Shown here: piece by piece, positions 50,638-59,837 of the stretch
Layout: every line of letters begins with the position of its first letter
Numbering within the stretch: the stretch's first letter is position 1
NCBI GenBank assembly: GCA_030272585.1
Contig: BSYQ01000011.1
Coordinates: 1,922,001-1,986,000, forward strand
Length of the DNA: 64,000 nt
Direction: 5' to 3'
Source: Bryopsis sp. KO-2023
Taxonomy: Eukaryota > Chlorophyta > Ulvophyceae > Bryopsidales > Bryopsidaceae
Notes under the pieces: generated by a model
Databases searched by the model: none
The model's input: the letters and a program-made list of their open reading frames with translations, nothing else
What the model was told of the DNA's origin: nothing
Translations under genes and position numbers: made by a program

Positions 50638-53209
50638 TTTTTTTTCCGCCCGAGACACATATGTTCAGAAATTTTTTGCAGGTCAGAAAAGGAACATTAG
50701 TGGTGTTCTGTTTTTCTATTTATTTTTTGGTCGATGTCTATGTTTAAATTCACAGTGTTGGTTTTGCCCTTGGTTGAAATATGTCTAAAACAAAAACACA
50801 CTTGCATAAATATTTCAACTGATCTAAAAATAAACCACAAGCATATTCAATGCGATGCTCCAACTCTTTGTTTTCATTTTTTTTTCTCGTTTCTTTTCTT
50901 TTTCTTTTTCTTTTTTTTTTTTGGGGGGGGGGGGGGGGAACAGTTATTTTATTTTCCTTCTTTTCGTTCCCCCACAAAATATGACAGAAAAAAAAAATGC
51001 AACACAAATGGCCAATCTCACTCAGCCGGGACTCCAGCCTCGATCCAAAACAGCACATTCCACATTTAAAAAAAAAGAAACAGCATCACTCAACACATGG
51101 ACATTCTCGAAAATCGTTTTCCCTTACCACAAGGGTTGCTCTAGCACTCCTGGCTGTGTCCCCCCCAAACTCCCACTCATCCGCCCATTCTGATCGCACA
51201 TAACCCCCATATTCATCCCTGTAACTTTTCACACTCCGGGCACTGTTTCGAACATCTTCGCTCCATCCACTCATGCCGCTGGCCCCGCTGGAAGGCCTGT
51301 TCATCAGCATTACCTCCATCGCCGAATTCTTGTCCTCCATAACATTTTGCGCCGCCACCAACGCCTCTTTCAACACGTCGTCGTCGTTTTCATCCTCCAC
51401 CGGACTGTATATTCTCCCGCTCGAAAACGGAGAGTTTTCGAGGTCTTTTTTGTGCAGGGCTGGTTTGGTGGAGGTGGCGGAGGGGAGTCGTGGGGTGCTG
51501 TTCTGACGGTGATGGTGGTTTTGAGAAAGGGGGGCCTCGAGGTTTTCGTCGATTTCATCGAAGGAGGTCAACGACAGCCGAGTGTCGATCCGGGAAGAAA
51601 GGCCAGGCTCGTCTTTTGTTCATGGTGTTGCCAAAAAAACAAGAAAAAAAAAAAAAAAAACCACTGTCGGGGCAAGGAAAAATCATTCGAAAACGGAAAA
51701 TGAGAGACCTTGGTAGAAAACATTGCAGATACATGTTGGATTTTCTATACATATGGAAATATATATATGCATATGTATAGTTTCAATTCGAAATTGTTTT
51801 GCACAAGAATCCGGGTTGCGTTGGAAGCCCAGCTCTCACCCCCCCCCCCAAAAAAAAAATTATAAAAGAGAAATAAAATAAAATAAAATGCCGATGAATA
51901 CCGTACGGCGCTTAATAAAAGGTCGCAAAAAATAAATATTTATTTTTTATCTGCGACCTTTATTTGGCGTTTTGAAAATTATGTACGATTTTGCGACCTT
52001 TTTTCCGCGTTTTATGAAAATCACGCGCCTCTGCGCTATGACTTCGGAGCTCCCTGAAGCGCCAATATCGCATAAGTTTCAAGTTCTGCGACCTTTTTTA
52101 GGAAATACCTGAAAATTCTGTTTCTTTGTGCGACCTCTTTTTTGATTTTCGAAATTTTTCAGGATGGTGCGACCTTTTTTCTGGTGCGACCTTTTTTTGG
52201 CGCAGTACGGTATACTTTTACCCAATATACCTGCAGTTGATTTTCTCCCCTTCCCACACCGGTGTTTATATTTTCTGAACATATCATCCAGTTCTTCCAA
52301 TTGCTCCTGTTGATAGGCCATCCAATGATAATTTTCTTGAGCTTGGACACTCTTGACCTTTTTTTTTTGTCAATGGAGACAAGGAAAACAAAACCGTTTA
52401 GAACTTCAAAAATACAATTTTTTTTCGAAGCATGTTACAGAAGAGCCCAACTCCACTGACAAAAATAAAACAAAAAAAAAATACAAAGAAACTTGATTTG
52501 TGGGATTTTTACCACAGAAACTTCTTTTTTCATATTTTCTCAAATTCAGGGACACTGGTTTTTTTTATTTGGGAGATATGTAGGTCGATACATATGTAAC
52601 GACCCTGCCAGACTGCAAGAAAACACCTCAACTTACTGGTGTGACCTCTGTTGAAACCCCAACAACTGAGTTGGAACTAACAGGGAAAAAAATTACTTTC
52701 CCTCCTTTTCCGTGAATAACGCCCTCCCTACACGAATTCTTATTTCGGGACCCTTTGCCAAAACAGGGACGCAGCTACTGATACCTTGAGAATCAGGCAA
52801 ACGCGGAACGGTCCGAAACATCGCAAACCGCGCTACGAGAATGAATACGAATTCTTGCCAGATACGTCAAAAAAAATTGGTTTTCGGACCTTTTTGGCGA
52901 AACTCACTTCTCGGGAGCTCACGGCGCAGTTTCCCACGCACAGCGAAAAGCGCAACGAAACCCAAATCGACAAGGGAAATATAAACGAACCAAAAAACGT
53001 CCCACAAAAAAAAAAAGAAAGAAAGAAAGAAAACCCAAAAACCGAAACTATGCAGGTGACGAGCACGTGAAACTAGAAATAACCGACGCAGATAATTTTG
53101 AGACGCTAACTCACCATGGACCGTTTTGGGTGTTCCTCGTAGGGAGCGGATTCTGGCGTGACGCAGAGGTTCCCTGAAACATCTGGGGAGCAAATCCTGA
53201 GGAAGTCAT
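49722..53209 (-). CDS. Basic Ser/Pro-rich protein with YGPPQR repeats
   Basis: Exons 53209-53115, 52676-52637, 52357-52231, 51612-51128 and 50525-49722 join with agreeing phases to give 516 residues. A short central stretch (HWMAYQQEQLEELDDMFRKY) could be a coiled coil. The next part is acidic and Ser-rich. The last ~250 residues are strongly basic and rich in Ser, Thr, Pro, Arg and Lys, with three YGPPQR motifs about 20-28 residues apart and many SP/TP sites (e.g. STPPETPKKK). This composition resembles phosphorylated microtubule- or nucleus-associated proteins, but I recognise no family. A 310-bp MITE sits in the intron between the third and fourth exons. The 40-bp second exon is supported by phase only. 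Confidence 0.62.
50601..50627. repeat. (TA)n microsatellite
   Basis: About thirteen TA units in the last intron of the YGPPQR-repeat gene. Confidence 0.9.
51901..52210. mobile_element. TA-flanked MITE with repeated GCGACCTTTT motif
   Basis: The ends are CCGTACGGCGC and its near-exact reverse complement GCGCAGTACGG (one mismatch), and a TA dinucleotide flanks each side. The interior has at least six copies of GCGACC(T)n, some inverted near the left end (AAAAGGTCGCA). It has no coding capacity. TA duplication and short subterminal repeats are typical of non-autonomous Tc1/mariner/pogo-type elements. It lies in an intron and its right end is only about 20 bases from the splice donor at 52229-52230. 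Confidence 0.8.
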
Positions 53210-54891
53210 TTTGCCTTCCGCGTTCGTCGCCGTAGCGCCCAGGCACCATCACCGCTGTTGAGCTCGAAGTTCTCCAGCGGGTTTCGCTATTCGCACGCGG
53301 CGAGTTTTTTTTTTCCGAAGGAACGTCGACCCTTTATTGTTCTTTTATCTTTTTTTTTTTCCTTGTTTTTTCAGAGGGGGGGAACGATTGTCAATCCATG
53401 CTCCCAACGCACACCCCTTCCACAGCACAATTCCGATTGAATTTTTGTCTCAAAAAAACATTTAAGCAATTTAATTTCCACCGAAAGTTTCTGCTCTTTT
53501 GCTCAGTTTCCTTTCTGTTCATTGTCTGTTGGGTTCCAGCCAACATACGATATGCCTGTGGCCGCGCTGGAGGTTTACCTCCACCTGGATCTCTGGTTGG
53601 AGAGCTCAGAAGCTTCGGCCAGCAGCACATCCAACCAGGGCATCAGGCGACGTCAGACTCAGGAATCTTAAAAAATCTTTTGTCAAACTCCCAGTCGTCT
53701 CCATTCTAAACGTCTGTCATACAAACGAACAAATATAATCACATGTAAACGTCTGTCATAGTGGCACGCTGGAAAAGTGGAGAGTCACAATAGGAACTCC
53801 CTCCCACAGTCAGAGGAAGCGCCTTCATTGTTTCGTCAACACAAGCCAACCATTCATTTTACCTTGGGAAAAATGAATTTCCATTTTGGGGTATGTTGCC
53901 ATTTAGCTGGGTCTTGATTGTATTTGGTTTGCAGTGGTCACAATTGGGTTTTTTTCTTCTCGTCATTAAGAGTTGGTCATTTCTTTTTATGTGGGTCAAG
54001 CTTCTGCAGAGATCTTATTCTATCTTTGATGGATAATTACTTTCTTTCAGAGAAAAGAAGCTACAAAAAGCTCCAACTGTACAAAAAACAATTATGAAGT
54101 GGGGGCAATCCAAGAAACCAGGCCACAAGAGCTCCACAAAATATTAAAAAAATAGTTTTTCAGTGCTGCTTCGATGTGGAAGATACAGAACACGAGGTGT
54201 GAACGTCAGATTTTGTTCAGTGAGGGCCACCACGCCCTGGACATTTCACGTCTTGGCCTGCGTTTCGGTGACATCCCTTGTGGATTTTTTTTCTTTTGTG
54301 GGTGCGTGCCTCTGGTCTCTCTTTCCAGAGAGATAGCAAATTTGTTGTTTCCACGGTAACGATAGCCTGAATTGGGTGTGATCACAGAGAGCGATAGTTG
54401 GCCGTTTTCACGATGTCTGAAGAGGCGTGTGTTTTTGCCAAACACAAGAGCAGTGTCCCGGTTCCGATTCACGTTCAGCCGTAGAACTTGGGGACTGTTC
54501 TCGTTGAGAATCAGCAGCTACTGGTGATCGCAGCTGGAGAACCGATCCCACTTTTTTGTCGTCGTCCACAGCATCCTGGCTTCAAGTATTTTAGACCTCA
54601 TCCCAATGCGGGACCAACATACCCCCCCATGGATGTCCATAGCAAAATTGGCAAGCTCCTGTCCATGGCGAAAACAAATCGAAACACAGCAGTGGATGGA
54701 CCTGATGCGTTCTTGCGCTGCAGTTTCCAGGCACTACTCTCTCTTCACGAAACACAAATTCCACGCCCACATTGACCTTGCAACCGAATCGCCTCCAATC
54801 CCTATCGACAGAAATTTCCTCGTCCCCGTTATTTCGGGTTGAATTCAGAGCAGGATATCTTTGGGCTCGTTTCTCCTCTCGCACTGGCTCC
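53210..54891. other. Divergent intergenic region
   Basis: No gene supported. An open frame at 53398-53709 has a hydrophobic start but no domain and no splice partner. Confidence 0.45.
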
Positions 54892-55212
54892 ATGTCCACG
54901 CAGTCGCTCTTAGCAATGTGGAATGTCGGAGCCCTCGGCAACATGCCAGCGAAATATCAACTGCCAGCGTTGGTGTGTGGGCTTCTCGTCGTGCTATCTT
55001 TGGCACTGTGGTGCCTGGCGAGCATGTTCGGTCTCCAAACCAAACCCAGAAAAGTGAAGAAGGAGGCTCCACTGGCCCGCGGGGGTTCGATATATCTCCA
55101 TCAGGAAGGAAAAACCGTCAGACGTTCGGCGAGGTATGAAAGTGAATGTGAAACTGTCGTGCCGTTGCGACGCCCAGTCGTCGACTTTCCTCATCCTTTC
55201 AGGAAACCCTAG
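54892..55212 (+). CDS. Possible small single-pass membrane protein
   Basis: A 106-residue open frame starts MSTQSLLAMWNVGALGNMPA. One strong transmembrane helix spans residues ~22-45 (LPALVCGLLVVLSLALWCL). A basic segment follows (KPRKVKKEAPLARGG), then an Arg-rich, otherwise plain tail. Helix plus positive flank suggests an N-out, C-in anchor. An optional 67-bp intron (donor GCGAG|GTATGA, acceptor CCTTTCAG|GAAACC) is also in frame and would shorten the tail. No family recognised; it could be the last exon of a longer gene. Confidence 0.35.
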   Translation: MSTQSLLAMWNVGALGNMPAKYQLPALVCGLLVVLSLALWCLASMFGLQTKPRKVKKEAPLARGGSIYLHQEGKTVRRSARYESECETVVPLRRPVVDFPHPFRKP

Positions 55213-56256
55213 ATAAGCCATAGTTCTCTGCACGCCCATAGCCCTACTAAAGACGTCAAAAACTTGTGTTCCGCTGAGGACTTAGTTTCGAGTGCCAAAT
55301 TTGTTATTCCCCCCTTTGAAAACGTAGGTCGTTTTTTTCTGTGTCCAGGATTGCTGGTGGGACTTCTCCCCTTCCAAAGGTAAGTGTCCAGTGATGAAAA
55401 ACTTGAACAATACACGAAAAAAACTTTCCACAGTCAGTAGGACTCACAATATTCCCCTCTAATGTGTGGTGTGCTTTTGTGGCATGTCCTTCAACTCCAA
55501 GTGAGATTATCTAAAATATGGGTTGACTTAATGTCCACAGGGAAAAGTCTATTAGCTGGGACGATTTTTCCCATAGAGACCATCGGCTTTGATAGAAGCT
55601 TTGGGGTTTTGAAGTGTATATAATATGATCGAAGGGAAATGCAAACGTCCAAGCAATTAACGAAATCAATAGAGGGGCTGTCGTGGTATGTAGTGTTTTT
55701 TTTCGCCATTTTTTCTTTTCTGTGGTAGGCATGGGGCGGAGTGTGGATAGGCACAGGGTGCAGTCGCTCACCAAAATATAGATAGATTTATATGTTGAGG
55801 GGTTGGATGGGCTGTCTGTGTTTATAAGTAGAGAATGATCTGTATTGCCGTTTTGTGCCGTGGACAAAAGGATTTGGAGTCTTGCCTGGGAGTGAAAAAA
55901 AAATATTCATCACAGGTGTGTGTACATTGTGTACTTTGTTGGATGCCCTTGGCTGAAATTTTTCTGGCCTGCATAAAAACGTGGGGCAACTCCCTACTGA
56001 ACAATGAACGTCTCATCATTACTTTGATCCTTGAGCGTGATGTGGCGGTGTCACCCGAAGAGCTGCATTTTAAGATTTGCTTCAACACACACTCGAGAAA
56101 ACATTAAAAAATAAATAATGAAAACCTGGTGGGCTTACTCAAGCTGGTGGGACAGCTGGCTACTCATTCAGCAATGGTAGGCATCAACATTCAGGAGGTT
56201 ACACGGAAACTGCAGTCATTCGATTCATTTCATTATCATCTTGGAGAGATGCTGTA
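55213..56256. other. Intergenic sequence
   Basis: No gene recognised on either strand. Confidence 0.5.
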
Positions 56257-56696
56257 ACAGATCAGGACTGGTCAGCAGACATGGGCTGAGACCCCTGTGC
56301 ACCGGACAGGACAGAACAGACTGTCTGTTCTGTGCACAGGGTCAGACCTGTGCTGCACAGGTGCACAGACCTGTACAGCACAGCACAGACAGGGTCTGTG
56401 CAAAATCTGTGCAGTTTCTGTGCAGTTCTGTGCCGATTCTGTGCAAAATCTGTGCAGATTCTGTGCAGTTCTGTACAGATTCTGTGCAGTTCTGTACAGA
56501 TTCTGTGCAGTTCTGTGCTGTGCTGTGCAGGTCTGCTCACCTGTGCAGCACAGGTCCGATCTGTGCACAGCACAGGCAGTCGGTCCTGACCTGTCCTGTG
56601 CAATTCCGCTGCACAGGACAGACCTGCACAGGGTGCACAGAACCTGCACAGAACCCTGTCCTGTTCAGCCCATGACTGCTGGTCAGTCACATCTGT
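56257..56696. mobile_element. Foldback element built of CTGTGCA units
   Basis: The outer ends are long imperfect inverted repeats. The left end ACAGATCAGGACTGGTCAGC matches the reverse complement of the right end ACAGATGTGACTGACCAGC, and similarity continues through CATGGGCTGA and an inner GACCTGTGCTGCACAGGTG block. The centre (about 56395-56535) is a tandem array of CTGTGCAG/TTCTGTGCA units, including a 21-bp unit repeated about three times. Every frame is open because of the repeat, so the open frames here are not genes. It looks like a foldback transposon or an inverted satellite insertion; the target duplication is not clear. Confidence 0.65.
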
Positions 56697-57659
56697 CATT
56701 AAATCCCCTCAACAACAGGACATTCCACTTTCTTGTTGGTTTGGTTTTTATATTTGCTCGGTTGGCTATCTGGAATATGTTTACACTCGGGTTGCTATGT
56801 GCACCTTGGGCCTGTTTCAAGTCTCAATCAATGAGCTGTTCGTGCGCACCATTATCCTTATACTGTCCACACCACCCACTCTCTAATCGTCCACCCACGG
56901 ATTCGAACTGCATACCTCTCAAACTTACTAATCCCAATAGGTTAGCACTCTTTGTTTTGGTTCCACAAAACTCAATGTGTGATGCATTTCCATTTTCCTT
57001 CCTCAAAAAGCACTCTTCCTCTCAGGTGCTCGACTTCGAAAAAAAAAAGCATTGATAAAGGTTGTGGTATCTGACCATGTTGAGCACAGCAACAGTTTTT
57101 AAGGTTTCCTGGGTATAATCGTTCTTGGAGAGCTTTCCTCGTTGTTGGACCGAGCTGATCGACCAGGCACCTCGGAAGTGCAATCCAATCATCAGTGTTC
57201 AGGTGGTGCCAACTCAAACCCCCACTCAACAAAACAGCTCGTGAAACAATCTGAAGCCCTGCTACTGCTCTTTTTGGAGGGCTTTTTTAAAACCCCATTT
57301 TTCCTTTGAACGCCTCAGAGGCTGGATATATCACTGTACGTTGGGAGACATCAACCAACATGCCTGATGGGAAATCAAAGGCTCTTAGGGCGGCCGGGGG
57401 GGGTTGCGCTGCTGTTGTGGCTTGCTTTGGTGAGTGAGAAAATTGGGGAATGCCAAGCTGAGGCGTCTGGATCGCTGTGGGAGTCGGTCATGTCGATGGT
57501 CCCATTGAACTTGCAATGGCGGATGATTTGGCAGAAGTTTGGCGAGAATTTGCCAGACCCTTACAAAACAAACAAACAAACATCAATTACATTGTGTAGG
57601 AGAGACATTCTCCTATTATTCGTAGTAGATGGATAGTACTATATTAGATTACCCCTCAT
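56697..57659. other. Intergenic sequence with one doubtful open frame
   Basis: A plus-strand open frame at 57367-57636 begins with a signal-peptide-like stretch (GGVALLLWLALVSEK) and then loses coding character. A GTGAGT donor sits right after the hydrophobic part, so it could be a first exon, but no partner exon is found before the retrotransposon. I do not call a gene. Confidence 0.4.
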
Positions 57660-57890
57660 GTCCGCTACCATTTCGCCGCGTACCATTTCGCTGCCGTCCG
57701 GAAAATACAGTCGAAAAGACGAGAAATCCATTGGAAAGGCAAAACACAGTCGAACAGAGCCATAAACCACACCAAGGCATCGTATACAAACCAGACCCGT
57801 TCTGAGTTCTTGTCATACGAGAAAAACAAAGAGAGACCTTTTGGCGGGGACTTGACGTCTGTGACAGTTTTCTTAGTGGAAGTGGAAGTG

Positions 57891-57966
57891 TGGGCTTAGT
57901 GGGATTCGAACTCGTGATCTCCGGATCGCGAGTCTTACTTTTTCTGTCCGAACCACTCGGCTGAGT
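57891..57966 (-). other. tRNA-like sequence with Pol III box motifs
   Basis: On the minus strand this reads AGCCGAGTGG (box A-like), then about 40 bases later GAGTTCGAATCCCAC (box B and T-arm), ending AAGCCCA. A GATC...GATC pair could form a variable arm, as in Ser/Leu tRNAs. The acceptor stem does not pair (5' side ACACTC versus 3' side AAGCCC), so a working tRNA gene is unlikely. On the plus strand the first bases TGGGCTTAGTGGGATTCGAA would serve as a primer binding site. Confidence 0.5.
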
Positions 57967-58043
57967 GTTGGTTGTTGACGGTTAGTTGGGTGACTGACCG
58001 GACTAAGGGACAATTGTGTGACAATGTGTGAATGAGTGAGAAG

Positions 58044-58069
58044 TGGTTCCGGGGAGGATTCGAACCTCC
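58044..58069 (+). promoter_or_regulatory. Candidate primer binding site upstream of gag
   Basis: TGGTTCCGGGGAGGATTCGA and the next six bases are complementary to a tRNA 3' end that includes CCA, the acceptor strand and a whole T arm (GGAGG/CCTCC around TTCGAAT). It lies 200 bp upstream of gag, as expected for a primer site. The expected LTR end CA is not directly adjacent. Which tRNA is meant I cannot tell. Confidence 0.5.
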
Positions 58070-58271
58070 GCCGCAACCGTAACTGTCTTTGACCGGTCCG
58101 CACTACAAGAGTAGTGTGGTGGTGGACTCGGTGTTCTTTGTAAAGTTCCATTGTCTTTAAAACACTCCCGTGTCTTACAAGTGGTTTCGGAGCGAAAAGT
58201 GTACAGAGCTACACCGAACGATCGGGCGGCCTGTAGAAGTGGGTTCATCGTAAAGACCGGGGGGAACCAGA

Positions 58272-59837
58272 ATGTCGGCGGAGGACATGAACAACGTGTT
58301 GGAGTCGGTGGCGGCACTGAAAGCCGGTTGCAAAGCACTGGAAGACCGACTAGGGGAACTCGAAGGGTTGGAGATAAAGACAGAAATTGCAAACATCCAC
58401 AAAGCAGGACAGAACGTGGAGAAGCTGGTGAATAAGCATGGCGACGAGTTCGCAAAGGTTCACAAGGCAGGCTTGGCAGTCGAAAAGCTGGAGAATAAAC
58501 ATGGAGAGTCCTTACAGAAACTGTCGACGGCAGTCGGCAAGCTTGATGAAGCGGGAGCCGGGCTACAGGATAAAGTCAAAACTGTAAAGGAGAAAGTCGC
58601 CGAGCTTAGAACTACGAACGAAACCAGACATGTCGAGACGACCGGGAAACTGGAACTGCTGGAAAAATCGGCGGGTGACGTCCGAGCCGACATGCTGAAA
58701 GTTCGACAAGCGGGCACGAAACTGGAACAGAAACTGTCGAAAGTGAACCTCGACAGCCAAGCAAACCACCAAAAGCTAATGCAGAAGCTGGACGAACTAA
58801 CGTTGAGCCAAACCCTACGAGAAACTCAGGCGATGGAGTTTCGGACGGATACGGACGCAAAGATCTCTACTCTGGTGGCTACTATGACGGAACTAACTGA
58901 GCAGCAGTCGACGGCGCAGTCGGCTGTGGGCATTAACTTGGAGGCTGGGTCAAGCATGCACAAAAAACTACTGGAACTGCAAGAGCAGATGGCAACCCAG
59001 AAGAGCGACCTCCAAGCATCGTTACTGGCAGCGAAATACGAACTGGAGGAAAAGTTCCGACAAACGAGAGGAACGAGTGGAGTGACGAGTGGAGGCTATG
59101 CAAGACCGTCTATACCAGAGGTGTGGAACTTCGCGCCTATCCGGCTGGGGAATCCTCCTCAGTTCTTTGGGAAAACAGGAGAGGGAGCATCCGACTGGGT
59201 GGAGAGTATGGAGACGTATTTTGTGGCGTCTGGATGTCCAGTGAATAAGAGGGCGTTACTGGCGTCGACGGTGTTGAGAGGAGCGGCGCAGGAATGGTTT
59301 ACAGTAAAGAAAGCGTCCAACCCGGACGTGTTGGCGAGCTGGGAGACTCTGGGGCAGGAGATTATCGAATACTTCGACCCCTTTGACAAAGCAGAAACAG
59401 CCAGAGACCAACTGTTCCGGCTATCACACAAGAAAGGAACGCTAAGGGAGCATATCGCTTTGTTTGCCAAACTCCTGCTGAAGACTCCCACCATGAGCAC
59501 CGAAGACAAGGTGCATCTATTTACGCACTCTCTGCAGGCGAAGATAAAATCCCATGTTTTCCTAAACCGTCCCCACACATTTGATGAAGCTGTTCAGCTG
59601 GCACTGCAAGCAGATCGGGCTGCAGGCCGAGCAGGAAACGAACAGACACCCTGGTACCAAAAGCAGAACCGCCAGTATGATGACAAAATGGAAATAGGCG
59701 CAGTGTCTGGAGAAAAGTGGAACAAGTCGGCGCCCAAGAAAGGGAAATGTCATAACTGCGGAAAGTTCGGGCATTTTGCGAGAGAATGTCGATCGAAGAA
59801 CAAGGGTGGCCAGAACAAGTCATCGGGAAACGAGTAG
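58272..59837 (+). CDS. gag: Retrotransposon Gag (Ty3/gypsy)
   Basis: 521 residues with an intact frame. Residues 1-260 are helical and heptad-rich with repeated phrases (KAGQNVEKLVNKHGDE and KAGLAVEKLENKHGES are about 25 residues apart), likely a coiled coil for assembly. From about 290 comes the retrotransposon gag fold (DWVESMETYF, AAQEWFTVKK, LREHIALFAKLL). A CCHC zinc knuckle, CHNCGKFGHFAREC, lies near 493-506 and should bind the element's RNA. The start ATG at 58272 follows the primer-site region. The frame overlaps pol by about 52 bases. This segment is CpG-rich, unlike pol. Confidence 0.9.
   Translation: MSAEDMNNVLESVAALKAGCKALEDRLGELEGLEIKTEIANIHKAGQNVEKLVNKHGDEFAKVHKAGLAVEKLENKHGESLQKLSTAVGKLDEAGAGLQDKVKTVKEKVAELRTTNETRHVETTGKLELLEKSAGDVRADMLKVRQAGTKLEQKLSKVNLDSQANHQKLMQKLDELTLSQTLRETQAMEFRTDTDAKISTLVATMTELTEQQSTAQSAVGINLEAGSSMHKKLLELQEQMATQKSDLQASLLAAKYELEEKFRQTRGTSGVTSGGYARPSIPEVWNFAPIRLGNPPQFFGKTGEGASDWVESMETYFVASGCPVNKRALLASTVLRGAAQEWFTVKKASNPDVLASWETLGQEIIEYFDPFDKAETARDQLFRLSHKKGTLREHIALFAKLLLKTPTMSTEDKVHLFTHSLQAKIKSHVFLNRPHTFDEAVQLALQADRAAGRAGNEQTPWYQKQNRQYDDKMEIGAVSGEKWNKSAPKKGKCHNCGKFGHFARECRSKNKGGQNKSSGNE

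Noticed and set aside
56241..57055. Long open frames on both strands rich in Cys, Thr and Gln
   Set aside because: They come from the CTGTGCA tandem repeat, which lacks stops in all frames, and they span the foldback element.
57891..57966. A functional tRNA-Ser/Leu gene on the minus strand
   Set aside because: Box A and box B-like motifs are present but the acceptor stem does not pair and no clear anticodon stem forms.
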